64,000 nucleotides of DNA from Lycorma delicatula (GCF_047948215.1 NC_134456.1:57985029-58049028), one strand, 5' to 3'; positions 22,061-36,040 are shown, counted from the stretch's first letter. The notes: a model not told the origin generated them from the letters alone. Numbers and translations: made by a program.

Positions 22061-23126
22061 ATTCATAACACTATGGACTGCATCTATAATCTTGTATTTG
22101 TCTTACTTTTTATTTTGTTAAAAATATTGTGAAAGTACAGACTTGCTTCGAACTAGTTTTCCTGTGCTACTCTGCCATTCTAATATTAGAATGTCAGATT
22201 TATACCTTTAAGATGATGTTAAATTAAGGATTGATAAATTAAAATTAAATCCTAAAAAATTAATACAAGTTACTGACACTAATAGTTATAAAAAATTAGG
22301 ATTCAAAATTCTTGATTATTCTTTATTCAAATGTTCATGTAAGTTCATTTAAGATTTTTATAAAACTATAATTAATATATTGCATAAAATAAAAATAAAG
22401 AAAGGAGGAGTTAAGATTCAATTCCAGACAACTTTGAATTGAAATGTTGTTTGCAGGGTTACAGACTAATTCAGCCAATAAACTAAACAATTTTGTAAAA
22501 TCATACACAAAATTTAAATACATCATCTAATCAGTACTATGTTTATACATATTGCTCTGGCTTCATATTGCCAGCAGCAACCACAATGCAGGGTGATAAA
22601 AATACTGTAAAACATCAGGTACCAAACATTACATTATGTCACATGAATGATACATCTCATCAGTATTTTATTTTTATTAAATACTTTGTCCAAGTTATTT
22701 TTGTTTAATTGTTTATCATTGGAAAATCAGATAATTTCCTAGGGGGAATACGTCAGTCTATCATAACCCCTGTAAAATTAAAAAGAAATTAGGCTTCTGT
22801 GATGTGAAATATACAATTGAATTCTAATAGAAATTATGAAAATATTAAAAATGGATACAAATAGAAAAAAAAAATTATTTTCTTTTTTAACAATTTTGAT
22901 TTTGATTTTTTCATACTTCATACAACAGATAAAAGTAACCTTACAATAATTAAAATTATTTTGATGTAATTGTAGAAATGAATACCAACTGATGGTGTAG
23001 GATTCCACAAAAATTAAATATTGGTGTTTGGTAAGGTTACTCATGTATTTACTGTGTTTTGGTGGTTAAGTTTCAGTGGTCCAGTGGTCAATATGTTGAA
23101 CTATTTGAATCTTTAAAAACAAATGT
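22061..23126. other. AT-rich intronic DNA, nothing recognised
   Basis: Intron 4 sequence with no supportable feature. Confidence 0.5.
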
Positions 23127-23176
<50 letters not shown>

Positions 23177-23186
23177 TATATATATG

Positions 23187-23216
<30 letters not shown>
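23127..23216. repeat. (AC)n-(TA)n compound microsatellite
   Basis: About 43 bp of AC repeats (23127-23169) followed by about 40 bp of near-perfect TA repeats, then CACACA. Confidence 0.95.
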
Positions 23217-23217
<1 letters not shown>

Positions 23218-24320
23218 GAGCAGCTGTGCAGTCTATACCCATGTTATGATCGCAAGATCATTCATCAAATTGTTACTAGTGTATTAAAAAAGTAAGAGGA
23301 ACAAATAGTAAATCTAAACATCCAGTACTGAAATTTGTCATGTGCTGTGTAGGGATAGTAACTCTTTGAGAATTACCAGAACTGCATTTTGTACTAACTG
23401 TAGAAGTTTAATCTGTAGATGAGGTAACTACCAAAGTTCAAAGTGAGGAGTAAAGTGGTACTACTTTTAAAGCAAGTACCTTCCTATGAACCTTATCTGA
23501 TAACTCAAGGCAAATTAAATGATCTTGTTCAGGATTTGGATTTTCCAAAAAAAAGGCCAAGCTTTTAGGTTTTAGATTGAAAGGCTGGAATCTCTTTATA
23601 ACCACCAGGAAGCATTTTGAAATTTCTACTCTGAAGCAAATAATTGAATATTGCAATAGTATTTGCACTGAAATGGATCTATACTTTATTATACAGCAGT
23701 GTGGAGACTGTTCATTAGTTGTTAGGAAACTACTCCAAAGGCTATCCTTTCACACAGTGGAACTAAATTTCCTTCCATTCAATTAGCTTGTCCAACTAAC
23801 TATGAAGACATAAAATATTAAAATTCACTTGGAAAAATGTTAGTATCATAAGCATAGTTGGAATATATGTTGCGATTTAAGAGTCAATGCATTATTAATG
23901 AGTTTGCAATTTAGCTTTAGTAAATTTTATTGTTTCTTAGGCAGGTGTAATAGGTACAAGAAACTTATTTTTTATCTAGGACAGCAAGGCGTAAATCAAG
24001 TCATATCTGGACAGAAAAATGATGTACATCCTTCTGTAATCAATTACCTTTTGAAATTATTTTTTCTACCATATGCAAAAAACTTATCAAAGACTTTAGG
24101 TAATTGACAAAAATAGTGCTGGAGTTTCATTATTTGAAAAATCTCTTGTGATGCTAGAATGAAGATATAAATTTTGAAGATATGTTAAGTTTAAAAAATC
24201 AAGCATAGATTCTTTAACATCATTCATCATTAACTGCTACTTCTATGTAAAGATTAGTAAAGTAACAGGGATAGGGAACACCTATTCCCTATCCTACTGC
24301 TTCTTTCTTATGCTCTTCGA
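23217..24320. other. Intronic DNA, no confident feature
   Basis: Contains accidental reading frames of about 70 codons around 23577-24107 without recognisable motifs. Nothing I can support. Confidence 0.4.
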
Positions 24321-24329
24321 TTATTACTG

Positions 24330-26130
24330 TTGCAGTTTGGTTCCTGTAAATGAAGTGATTGTTCTATCTCTACACTTGAACTCTAAATTTTTAAAATGCT
24401 GAACATTTTATTCCAGTTTACATTATCAAATGCCTTTTCTGTCTATAAATGCCATGTATGTTGGTTTGCTTTTCTTTAATCTTCCTTTTACAATTAATCT
24501 GAGCATTAAAATTGCCTCCCTTGTCCCTATACTTTTCCTGAAACCAAATTGCTCTTCTAACAATTCTTCCACTCTCCTCTCACTTCTGTACAGAATTCTG
24601 GTTAAAATTTTTGATGCATGAGTAGCTAAGCTAACTCTTCTGTATTCTTCACGTTTATCTGCTCCTGCTTTCTTTGGTATCATGACAACACTCTTTTTGA
24701 AGTCTGATGAAAGGGGGAACTTCCCCTTTTTTGTAATAATACATTAGATTTTAACTTATGTATCACAAAATTCTCCTTACTTTCCTGTATGCTCTGTCTA
24801 TTTTACCAATGATCATTTCTCATTCCACCTCTGAACACTTCATCTACCCTTCTTCCGCTAATTTGCACTTCCTGTTTATAGTATTTCTTGATTGTCAATA
24901 GGTCCTTTTATCTTCTTCAACACTAGTACTCATACTTTCTATGCTCATCCATTAGCTGCAATATTTCCCCTAATATCCAAGGTTTTCCACCAGTTTTCTT
25001 TGTTCTGCCTAAAGTTCATTTCTGCAGATTTAAACATTTTCTTTATAACATTCTCCCATTCTTCTTCTATATTTTCTACCTTATCTTTTTTACTTAGACC
25101 TCTAGTGATGTCATCCTCAAAAATCTTCTTTACCTCCTCTTCCTCAAGCTTCTCTAAATTCTACAGATTCATCTGACACCTTTTCTTCAGCTTTCTAAAC
25201 CCCAATTTACATTTCATTGTCACTAAATTATGGTTGCTATCAATTTCTGCTCCTGGATATGTTTTGCAGTCAACGAGTTGATTTCTTAATCTTTGCTTAA
25301 CCATGATATATCTACCTGATACCTTGCAGTATCACCCAGCTTTTTCCATGTGTATATTCTTTTATTATGGTTTTTAAACTGGGTGTGATAATAAATAATA
25401 ACTAAGTAGTGTTTCAATCAAAACTAAATAAGTCAGTCCCCTCTTCTTTTACCCACCTGTATTCATCCACAATATTTTCTTCCTTGCATTTTCTGATGCT
25501 TACATTCCAATCTTCAACTATTATTAAATTTTCATCCCCTCTTATGAGTTTAATTGCTTCATCAATTTCATTGTATACACACTACCTCATCATCATCATC
25601 ATCATCATGGCCGCACTTGTAGACATATAGACATTAACAATTGTTGGCTTAGGTTTTGATTTTATCCTGATTATAATGACTATCGCTAAGCTTTTAGAAA
25701 TATACTCCCTTCCCTATCTTCTTGTTCATTACAAAACCTACTCCTGCCTGCCCTTTATTTGACGCTGAGTTAATTATTCTAAAATCACCAGACCAAAAGT
25801 CGTTTTCTTCTGCCCACTGAAACTTGCTAATTCCTACTACATTACATTAACCTACCCATTATCTTCTATAAATTTTCTTACCTACCAACCTTTTTTAGAC
25901 CAACATTCCACAGTCAGACTCTTAGAATGTAATTTTTTAATTTTCTGGTAACCCCTTCCCCAGCAGTCCACACTCAGAGATCCAAATAGGGGACTAGTTT
26001 ACTTCTGAAATATTTTACCAAGGAAGGCACCTCCATCTTTGTTACATGAAAATACAGAGAGCTACATTTTCTTGGAAGAAAACAGCTGTAGTTTTCCATT
26101 GCTTTCAGCTGCGCAGTACTCAGAAGATAT
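24330..26130 (-). mobile_element. LINE remnant: endonuclease plus reverse transcriptase
   Basis: Minus-strand non-LTR element, better preserved than its neighbour. Around 25950-25680 the N-terminal endonuclease reads WSGDFRIINSASN, then GQAGVGFVMNKKIGKG. Near 25620-25660 are IKSKP-like and VYMST-like words, and near 25330-25370 NHNKRIYTWKKLGDTARYQ, the TW..PGD..R.QIDYI block. The reverse transcriptase start lies at 24683-24426: IPKKAGADKREEYRRVSLAT, HASKILTRILY, EEQFGFRKSIGTREAI, ending near the catalytic FID block, where it is truncated. The 5' leader (25980-26130) carries AGGCACCTCCATC-like wording. Lacks the YADD/FADD part, so 3'-truncated. Confidence 0.75.
25594..25608. repeat. (CAT)n microsatellite
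   Basis: Five CAT/ATC units within the LINE remnant. Confidence 0.85.
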
Positions 26131-26672
26131 TGATATGGCCATTTAGGTCTTTCTTAAACTAAAATTTGCTTGATAACAAAGACTTAGAAATGATTAGTCA
26201 TCATTGAAATGTTTCCTATTCCCATTTTTTCAAATATAAGCATATTAAAATCACATATTGCAAATCTTTTGAATCAGTTCAATTTGTTCTGTACAACTGT
26301 CAGCATCAGTGAGTTGCAAACATTTGTTCACCTTTCCACTGTATACTATTTGAGTAAAGTTATAACAGAAGTTTATATGTCCATTTTTAGTTTTTTTTTT
26401 TTTCATTAATATTTTTGTGATATTATATTTGAATAGTTTACTCGCGGAAAGTGAAATTTAAAAAAAATTGGGGGAACTAAACTACTCCATTGTCAATCAT
26501 AGTGAAATTGTGGTTAATGTAAAGTTTATGAAAGAGGAAACAGAAAGATGGTGACTTTATAACCCTAAGAAAATTATATATTATATTATAAAATGATATA
26601 TTATATTTGATCCTAAGAAAATTATAGAAGTGTTAGTGCAGCCAGAGACTGGTATCTTGAATATTTATCTCT

Positions 26673-26678
<6 letters not shown>

Positions 26679-26703
<25 letters not shown>
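26679..26703. repeat. (TC)n microsatellite
   Basis: About 12 TC units. Confidence 0.95.
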
Positions 26704-26899
26704 TAGGTCTAAAAATGAATTTAAAAAAAATGCAGCAGGTTCATCAGTGTCTTTTTAAACACCAAGGAGAATTTCTCAACAACCGAAAACAGTCACAGGT
26801 AATGGTTTTAATATCCATGTTATCTACAATACAATCAACCACTTCTACATTTCAAAAAAATGTTTATCTTCTGTTAATAAAATACTCAAAAAAACTGTA

Positions 26900-27720
26900 G
26901 GATGATGATGATGAGGTTTCATGGTCAAAGCCGATCATTTCATTGGATTGTGATATGGTTTATAAATGGACTAGAATAATCTACTAACTCCGTATTGGTT
27001 GAAAGGTTTGATATTCGGTACCAAAGATATACGTATTTAAAAAAAAATTCTGAATTTAGAAAAAAACTAATTGACAAATAGTTTTTATAGATAAAATGTA
27101 CATCCATAGCAATCATTTGCAAAAAAATGTGGGTTGGAAAATTTAATATGGCAGAATGTTTGAAAAAACATGGTAGTAAAAGAGATTTTGAATGCATGTG
27201 GAATGATGGGACCACCGTGTTATGAACTACGCTAACTTCTCTAAATGGGTTCAAAATAAATTACTCCTTATAAATAAATAATTACTCCTTATAATTACTC
27301 AAAATAAACTACCTAAAGCTTCAGTTTTAATCTCAAATTGCCTTGAAGCGCAGTTGTATAATGTTATCAAGGAAAACAAAAAGCACTGCAAGAAATATGC
27401 CATTGACAAAGATTTTAAAAGAAAAACACCAAAATGTTTTAAGGCTGCCTCCCTTACCACCCTCAACTAAATCCTATTGAACTGATGTGGGGTGATGTAA
27501 AAAACTGAGCTGGAAACCCAACATAACTTTCATGTTAAACTAGGTATTTTAGTAAACACAGTGAAATCTTTTGTAATATGTTTAGATGAAAATAACGAAA
27601 GTGATACTGATGACAACGGTTTTTATGACAGAGATCCAGATATTAGCGCTGAAGCTGTAAGTGGAGTAGAGGAATGTTATATTTGTCTGGTGCTACGATA
27701 TTTGTAAATAATTTTTATAG
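26900..27720 (+). mobile_element. Degenerate DDE transposase (Tc1/mariner superfamily type)
   Basis: Plus-strand remnant. The clearest block is 27395-27500, reading KKYAIDKILK, then LPPYHPQLNPIELMWGDVKN, the conserved region around the third acidic catalytic residue of DDE superfamily endonucleases (the PYHP.LNPIE.W block). The following C-terminal part (27560-27680) reads VNTVKSFVICLDENNES and DRDPDISAEAVSG, an acidic tail typical of this group. Upstream (27130-27260) there are only fragments. Frame breaks and an AT-rich duplication near 27255-27305 make it inactive. No TIRs were identified. Confidence 0.68.
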
Positions 27721-28458
27721 AAGTTATATCAAGAGATATTTCAGAACTGCATTGGACCAAATACTTATAGTATAACACACAATTCTACAACATTTCCCTA
27801 TAAAATAAGATAATTAGGCATATTATAAAATAAGTATTATTAATAAGATAATAATTAACTGTAGGTTTTTCAGTTTAAAACATTGAATTATTATTAACAC
27901 AACCACTCACCGATTGTGGGAGAGCTCTACTAATTATTGAACCGGCCTGTACACACTATCTACACACGCAAGTGAAATGCCTATAGTAGTAAAACACACG
28001 ATTTCTCTCTTTTAGAAAACAATTTTTGGAAACATCCTGAAAACTGGATGCTAGTACTTTATGCCTAGTCTGCTGACATCAGATTTTCAGGATACCAGCA
28101 GTTAAGTAAAGAAGATTTTCAGGATGTTAGCATCAAGAAGGTTAAATAATGAATTCATTTATTTAATATATTTTAAGTTTTTAATCCCTACAACTGAAAA
28201 TAGAGTTCAATTGTTCAAGAGCAGAAGACATTAACCATGTTTTAAATTTAAGGATCCATCTGAGTATAAGAATGGCATAAAAAATAACGCTGGCTAAATT
28301 CTAAACTTGAAAAAGGTGTTTAGAGTGGTAAGAGTAACATGACTTACAAATATTAAAAAAAACAAGTGATTTTGCTTTTTTCTTTATTATGCATCATATT
28401 GCATGCCACAGTCTACCAGAAAATTATAAAGAAAATATTAAGAAATATTAATACTCAC

Positions 28459-28690
28459 TAAATATTGGTATTTGGGATCTTAATGTTCTTGTACTACTAC
28501 TGGTAGAACAATCTCTAGATAAGGATTTTCTTGATTTTTCAGTAACATGAGCAGTTTGGCTACTAACTTTTGTAACTTCTTCAGGAGATTTTTGAGGAAG
28601 TGTAGATTTCTCTGTATCTGATGAAGTTTTTCCCCAATCTACTACAGGTGGTTTTTTCACTTCAATTAATGGTGTTGTATCATTTTGAGT
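28459..28690 (-). CDS. Exon 4 of Ser/Pro-rich protein gene
   Basis: Coding exon with acceptor TTGTTGTTGTAG and donor A|GTGAGTATTA. It is entered in phase 0 and exits in phase 1. It encodes about 77 residues (roughly residues 94-170). It begins TQNDTTPLIEVKKPPVVDWG, continues with KSTLPQKSPEEVTK and then a Ser/Thr/Arg-rich stretch (SRKSLSRDCSTSSSTRTLR), ending IPIF. Low complexity, highly polar and without predicted hydrophobic core. This is another part of the disordered N-terminal region, with SP and basophilic phosphorylation-like motifs. Frame agreement at both ends with exons 3 and 5 supports it strongly. Confidence 0.8.
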
Positions 28691-29641
28691 CTACAACAAC
28701 AATTTTTAGCATGATTAAAAACATGTAAAGGATATCCACATTTAAAAATAATATTTAATCTGTTTTATTTTGTTAAAAGTAATTCAATTTATAATATTTT
28801 CTATCTTTCATAATTCACTATCTTTCATAATTCTTAAACAATTAGTGGTTTAATTTTAAGTCTGTCATTTCTAAGCTTGGGTGTATGTAAATTTAACTAA
28901 TAATGCACATGTGTCTGCAACAAATAACAGTTAATGTTAGTTATATATACATGCCATTCAAAATTATAACAAATTACAATTAATTTGGAAAATTATGTTA
29001 TAATAACAATAGAAAACTTCTGATGACAATGGGTGTCAATACTGTTAACTTTATCCACAATTAAAAATCCTGCCACTGCACATAGTTTTAGATACGTTGA
29101 GGCAGGTTGTAGTCAACTCCCACTACAATGAAGCATCTGTCCGTTTGTACAAAAGTTCGAACTTAACTGTTCTGATATGTTTATACTTGATAACTGAAAT
29201 TCAAAACACTGATTCTCAGTGTTTTTCTAACTAATGTCACTTTTTAGAAAAAATAATATATCACAGGATCCATTACATAAATGTGTAATCAGATAAGAAA
29301 ATTATCATTTTAATAAAGTTGTTTTATAACTTCGAGAAGTTATTTTAAACTTTGAGAATTATTGAATTCAGAGTAGAATAATCAGAGAATTATTGATATA
29401 TTTAAGTAATATTTAAAGGGATCAGGAATGTTACACACATTCAGATACTTGTGCAAGTTGTTTCACAGTTTTTAAATTCATCATTAACACATGCTTAGAA
29501 TGTATTCTTTGAGTTCTCATATGCTCCTTTTCAGGGAAAAAAGTCTTATCCCAAAGAATATATTATTACCCATTTTTAAACATTTTATTAATCACACTAT
29601 AATAATCTAGTGCACATATGTTGCAAATAAATAAATTTGAC
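28691..29641 (-). other. Intron 3
   Basis: AT-rich intron between exons 3 and 4 with no recognised feature. The exon 4 acceptor is preceded by a T-rich GTTGTTG tract. Confidence 0.6.
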
Positions 29642-29746
29642 CTCATTTGACATGCTCAGAAGAGTTTCTTGAACAGAGACGGGTCTTCCAGAAGACACAT
29701 CCTTTGAGTCTGGCGTTATTGTGGTAGCAGATCTTTTAAGTTTTTT
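29642..29746 (-). CDS. Exon 3 of Ser/Pro-rich protein gene
   Basis: A 105-bp exon, entered and left in phase 0. The acceptor TTTATATTTCAG is excellent; the donor GAG|GTCAAATTT is weak (GTCAAA instead of GTAAGT). It encodes 35 residues: KKLKRSATTITPDSKDVSSG, then RPVSVQETLLSMSNE. Being 105 bp and symmetric in phase, it could be skipped without breaking the frame; with a weak donor it is a reasonable cassette exon. The RPVS motif also occurs in exon 2 (RPVSPL). Confidence 0.65.
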
Positions 29747-32700
29747 CTGAAATATAAAAAAGACCAAAGTATTATATATATCTTATGTAATTTAAAAAAA
29801 ATGATACACAATGTAGCTTAATAAGAAGAAATAACTATTTCTTATTCATTAGGTGAAAATTTAATCATTGAAATTCAGTAATATAATCATTAGACATTAC
29901 AGACTTTTGTAAAAATGTATATCCTTGTAAAAAATGTATTCCCTAAAGAATGTATGTAATTTATTGTTTATAAAAATATTCTCATTTTTTGGTGCAACCA
30001 AGAATCTTGTATTCTCATATAATGGTTTACATTATGTACAATGGTACATTAATCTACAGATATAATGTAATTATATCATAGAACATGGAAGTAATTTGGT
30101 CATATAGGTTATTAGTTCTTTATAAAATTATTACAACAAAATTAACAGTATTTAAAATTGTCAGTATTTGCTGCAACTTATACAGAATTTATCAAACTAC
30201 TCATGGGCACAGTAACAATTGAGTTTTTTTTAGCTTTTTCATTTATCGAGAACAATTATTATCAAAATTTTTACTTTCAACTCTAGTTTAATTGAAATGC
30301 TAATGTGCACTGATTATAATTTTCAGCATTAAACAGTTTTAATAAAAATTATTTATAGTTATTTCTTATAAATTATTTCTTCTTTAAAAATTCATTCTTC
30401 TTTATTACTTCCCACTGATTTGATTATAATTTACAATGTATCTTTGAATGTGATCTCAATTATCCATTTTCACAATTTCATTTCTATATTTAAAAAAAAT
30501 AATTGTCTACCTATTAAATCATTTTTTATATGACAATTTTTGAGTAGTTTATTATTATTATTATTTTGATTCATTAAAAATAAGATTTAGAATTCAAGAC
30601 ATACTTTGTCAAAATATTAATGAATGGTTTACCTAAATGAGTAATAAAACAGACCAGACATTCTTTGTTATAATTGTGTATCACATCCCTCAATTTGTTT
30701 TCTTATTTTATTTTTTAGTTCATTTAACATTTATCTAAATATTCACTAAAAATGTTTAAATGATGAAAAAACCAATCTAACAAGAAGGTATTAAATATTT
30801 TCCTAACCGGATGTAAAACCTGATAATGAATTCTCAGCTTTAATTTGAATAATACTGTGAATTACCCTAATTATCTGAAAATTAGTTTTATGTTTTGTAG
30901 TATTAATTCTTCATTGCACATTTACTTTTTTTAATATTGTCTTTTTTTAATATTTTTTTAATATTTACATTTTTTACTTTTTTTGAACATCTTTCAATAT
31001 TAATTTTAACATTAATAAATTTACATATTTCATACTTTTTCCATGTTAACTTTTTTGAGATTTATCTTATGGAATAAAAATAAGAGTACTAAAATAATTT
31101 AAGCTATTCAATGCTTTCTATAAAATGTTATTTTTCTTCTGCTTTAAATTTATACTGTAGGTTTACAATATTTTTCAAACTAGATGTAACATCAAACAGA
31201 GTTAACCTCAACTCACCAACCTCTCAGATGGACATTTATTGCTAGTATGTAATACACATCTCCTACATTTGGCAGATAAATTTTGAAGGGATATTTATAT
31301 AACTAAATCATAAACGGTTGAAACATTTGCTGAGTAATCATACAGTTTAAAATTAATTTCTAAACTTATTCATTCTTATTTATCTTAGTGAGGTGGATCC
31401 ACCATGGTGTCTTTAGTTTAGATGTAATTGCTTTATTTTTTAAACTTGTGAAAATTTAACATATAATTAAATTTGGTTTTGATTGCTATTGGAGTTGTAA
31501 ATATTAAAGGACAATTTAGGTGGCAATATGTGAACTACTTATTGTTATAAGTGAAAAATAATTTTAAATACTTTAAAAATATATTTACATATGAGTTAAC
31601 AAAAACACAATACTAAAAACATTAAAATATACACTAACCTCTATAAAACAAAAACTGGAAACTAAAATTAAAAACAAATTATTTACTATATTTAATGATT
31701 TTTCAGTAATGAAACAAATTTTGAGTTTCAAGACTTGTTGATAAAATTTCAGTTGACTGACAGAACAACTTTTCATGAGAGAAGACTTCACCTTTGCAGT
31801 GCAAGGTCTCTTTGAAAGTATTAGACCTAAGTAAATTTAAATGACAGAAGGGGCTACACCATAACTTGCTACTAGAACTGTTATGTAATTATTTGTCATA
31901 AGCAGTTACAAAGATTTTCTACTACATTGAAAATTTAAAACCACAAGTTTCGAAGTTGGCTTTTTATATTTTCTTAATATCTCCTAATACAGAACAATCC
32001 ATAGCATTTTCTTTCTCAGCAGTATTTGAATTCTGTACAGTGTCTTCTGTACTTACACAGTGTCTACAGTGAAATTGTGTCCATTAGTAGAATATTACTT
32101 TTTAATAAATACAATGTTCATGTAATACTATAACAAATTTAACTACTTACATGTAAAGTATTTATAATAAATGATTTTGAAAATGTTATTGAAGAATCAG
32201 TGTATTTCTTTTTCAAGTTTAAATAAATTGACATAATATATTAATTCAGTACCAAGAGTTTCTGTTTAACATGAGTATTACTTTAAATACTTTTGGGATT
32301 ACTTTTTTTTGGGATGAGGGCCCTCTAACTTATCCCATTTATCCCTTCCCATCGCTAATGTTGTGGTTCAACCATTTATTTTACTTTGCAGTTTCTTAAA
32401 TTAGGTTTGTTTTCGTTTTAGTTTTATAGATAACTTGTTATATTTTACTTTCAATTTATTTTTTGCTTCTTACTTTATATGTTTGTAAATTCTTTCTCTT
32501 GCTTCTGCTTAGTTTTAACAAAGAAATATGTTACAGATTTTTTCTTATGTTCTTTTATGTTTTAACCTTTTGATGTTTTCTAATTAGGTTTAAAAGTGTT
32601 TCTTTACTGCTTTCATCTAAGCACTTTTTTCACTTCACTTTAAATAAAAATTTTGATTTCAATTAAAATTTTTTTATTAAAGTTTAGCTCTGGGACAAAA

Positions 32701-32950
32701 TTTAAAAGAAATTTTAATAAAATGATTTTAAGCAGAAAATTGAGAAATATTGTTAATTTTTTTTGTTTAATCATGAAACAATAAGTGAGAAAAATTGACT
32801 AAGTGCTGAAAATCAAAAGATGTCTAATATAGACAGATACAATTTATGTTAACATCCCTTTAATCTGGCTGTAGTATATTCTTTTCTATCAGCTAACTTT
32901 TTTCTAAAAACATAACTTTTTCTAACTTAATATCATATCAAGCAGTTTCA
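29747..32950 (-). other. Intron 2, left part
   Basis: Very AT-rich (long runs of T and A near 30900-31060). No gene, RNA or mobile element that I can support. Confidence 0.5.
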
Positions 32951-32956
32951 ATAATT

Positions 32957-33063
<107 letters not shown>

Positions 33064-33222
33064 TACCATTCTCTGTACCTTCTACAACAACCTTTAACAA
33101 ACTGTCTCTTTCTGCAACACATATCCAATCCAGTTTCTTTTTATATTTCTCAATGACTGCAGTCAAATTACTTTTAAATTTGTGATGATTTTCTTTTTGA
33201 CAGTCACTAGTGAAAAATATGC
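33064..33222 (-). mobile_element. LINE C-terminal fragment ending in the GA microsatellite
   Basis: Minus-strand open frame reading KYKKKLDWICVAERDSLLKV then VVEGTENGK. This matches the conserved LINE C-terminal wording of the type RKLDWIGH..R.DSLLK.V.EG...GKRGRGR found downstream of the reverse transcriptase. The place of the GKRGRGR codons is taken by the (GA)n run. It has splice-like edges (CACTAG before, GGTAAGAG after), but the phases do not fit exons 2 and 3, so it is not an exon. Confidence 0.6.
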
Positions 33223-33629
33223 AAAACTTCAAGTTTTAAGGGAAAACTAATACAAATTATTTTAATATATTTTTAAAAGTTTTAACTTGTTTCCAGTTAC
33301 TCCAACAGCCTCATTAAGCAGGTGATGGTGATACATTTTTCCAGTTGGGCATCCGCTATATGTTGTTGCTCTTGAAAGATTTATTTGAAATTGAGAAGAA
33401 AAGTGAAAGGTGTACTAGGATTGAGTCTATTCATGTAGTGTTAGTAGATTTTTATGATGTTTACTATTATACACATTAACATCCCTTTGTTGGGTTGGGA
33501 TTAAAATATCTTTTTTAGTTTATATGTAAATTTTGCTATTTCATTATCATAAGCCTATTTTTTTGATCATGGGATAGATGTTTTATCTCTAAACTGTAAA
33601 TTGACTAAACTGTAAACTGTTGTCTCCAT

Positions 33630-34740
33630 CTGTTTCTGTTCCATGCTTTTCTTTTCATCTCATCATAACCTTCACTACCCCTTATGTAATTTATTAACTT
33701 CAGCTTCTTCCATCTTCTCTTTTTTCACATTCAATGGAGCCATCAAGAACTGTATTATTCCTTTTCTCCTACTATATGTCCAATCAAGTTTCTTTTTCTC
33801 CTTCTGATAGTCGCCAGTATTGTTCTATTTTCTTTTATTCTTCTTAGCACTTCTACTTACTATTTCCTCGCATCTCAAAAGTCTCAATTTTATGTTTTTC
33901 CTTTTTTTCCAGTGTCCATGTTTCACTTTTGTACAAAAGTATACTCAAGAAAGTAAAAAAGTAAAAAGTATACATTTTACCTATATCTTCCTCAGGTTCA
34001 GATCCATGTTGCTGCAGAATCAGTTTTCTTTCTAAAAAAGACTTCCTTTGTCATTGCAATTCTAGTCTTAATCTCTTCTTTACTCTTTCAGTCTTTACTT
34101 AGTTCTGTTCCAAGATATCTGAATTTTTTACTTGTTCAATTTTTCTTTCTGCTGTTACAATATCTGTCTTTCTTTCATTTACAATTTAAATTTTTGTTTT
34201 ACTCATTTATTTTAATCTCATTCTTTCATCCCTACTTCCAATGCTTTTATCATTCCTTGTAATATCCGAGTGTCTTCTTAAAGATGATCTCTCATAGATG
34301 ATTTTATCCTTGACTACATTTACTCTGCTGGTTCATTTTCCCTTTTACCTTGAGTAAAAGGAATTTACAGAATATGATCACTTCCTATATCTATTTTCAA
34401 TGAATGATCTATCCGAATGCAAGACCCATCTGTTGGTCTTGTCCAAATTATCTTCTTGTTTAAGATTTTAAGTTATGAATAAATCCTTCTCTTGGCAAAA
34501 TTCAACCAGGCTCTTTTTCTTTCATTTTGTGTTCTCAATCCAAACTTGCCCACTGTCTTTCCATTTTCGCCTTCACCCACTACCACTCCATTTCAGTCCC
34601 CCATAATTATTCTGTTCATTTTTCTAATAACTCCACAATGTTATTATACATATTTTCAATATCTTCATCCTTAATACTCTGACGTTGGCATGCACACCTG
34701 AAATATTACTTTTGGCAATATTCCATTCCTTAAAGCAGTT
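33630..34740 (-). mobile_element. LINE reverse-transcriptase 3' remnant
   Basis: Minus-strand relic. Around 33935-33895 it reads KSETWTLEKKEKHKIETFEM, the SETW....E.R.LEAFEMW block common to this LINE group. Then come RRRKRNLIGHIV (about 33765-33800) and GSEGYDEMKRKAWNR (about 33640-33690), the C-terminal Y..MK..A.DR.RWR block. Upstream frames (34000-34740) hold decayed RT sequence. It probably belongs to the same insertion event or family as 33064-33222. Heavily mutated. Confidence 0.65.
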
Positions 34741-36040
34741 ACTCATCCATTTTATCAATTTTGGATGATAAGAGTAATTACTTTAATTGAGCAAATATTA
34801 TGTTAGTGGTATACCAAATTATTCATTAATGTATTAACTTAAGTGGTTCATGTAACATAAACCCTGGACACATCTTAAACAAAACGCATAAAAATTTTTC
34901 TTGATTACACCATCAAAATACCAATGTAACTAAAACAATTTAAAATTATATATAAAGTCAGAAATGGCAGACAGCTCAAACCACCTCACTTCACATAACT
35001 ACAAACTTTAGAATCATAAGCCAGAGATTTCTTGATTTTTATTTCACTTATACAAATTTAAGTATTATGTACTCAGAGAACAATTTTAAAGTATATAAAT
35101 TGTCTAAGTTTAAACATTTTTTCAAATTTAAAAACTACTTGTTAAAATATTCCTGAACAAAACCAGAACAAATTCATTGCCAAGTCAAACACAGTACAAT
35201 AGGTATTTAAATATACTACCTATACAGAAGGTTCTATCTTAAATAATGGAATGAAAACAAAGATACAACAAACATTTAAAACTACTTCATACCTACCGAC
35301 TCAACATTTGCCAAACACCACATAAAAATATAACAAATCTACCAGTATTTATGATAACTTGATGTTCTACATATGCATGGACGCATACACATAATAACCT
35401 CAAGAACATAATAGAATATATTAAACAAATTACATACTAAAATAAAAAAGCATAATTCAACACCTTTGTATTTTATAAGACATGATCTTTGTGTGGTATT
35501 TCTAATCGAAAAAAAGCTAAAAATAATATCAGCTGACCCCCAGAATACAATGTACAGTTTGTCAGTGAGGATGGCCACAAAATGATCTAAATACATGCGA
35601 GATAAAAAAATGCCTATTTTTTAAATTAAATTAAATTAAAAAATATTTAACATAAAATTAACAAAATTGTTCAGAATATCATTGAACAAGTAGTTTTCTA
35701 GTTAACCACTTGAAGTTCAGTCTGGCAAGAGCAAAATCATCGATCATTATCCCAGATATGTGTAGTATAAATGTGCAAGAAAGAAAACAGACTGAATTTT
35801 AAGTTACACTTACACAGAACAGTGGTGCACTGGGATCCAATACTCCTCCATATAGTATTCCTTCATATTATATACTCGTTTGTGTCCTTCTGTCAGTTTG
35901 TTCTTAACAAGATTGTACACACTGGTATTCGAATATTTCCCGCCACTATATTTTGATCTTGGTTTACAGGAGTTAAAAATTGTATTTATTTGTCATTACA
36001 TGATAAACCATTTATTACAAATAAAAAATGAAAAACTTAC
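34741..36040 (-). other. Intron 2, right part
   Basis: AT-rich; no recognised element. Confidence 0.5.

Noticed and set aside
33069..33210. A possible exon on the minus strand with an acceptor CACTAG and a donor G|GTAAGA
   Set aside because: The frame needs entry in phase 2 and leaves in phase 1, which fits neither exon 2 (exit phase 0) nor exon 3 (entry phase 0). Its translation matches LINE C-terminal wording.
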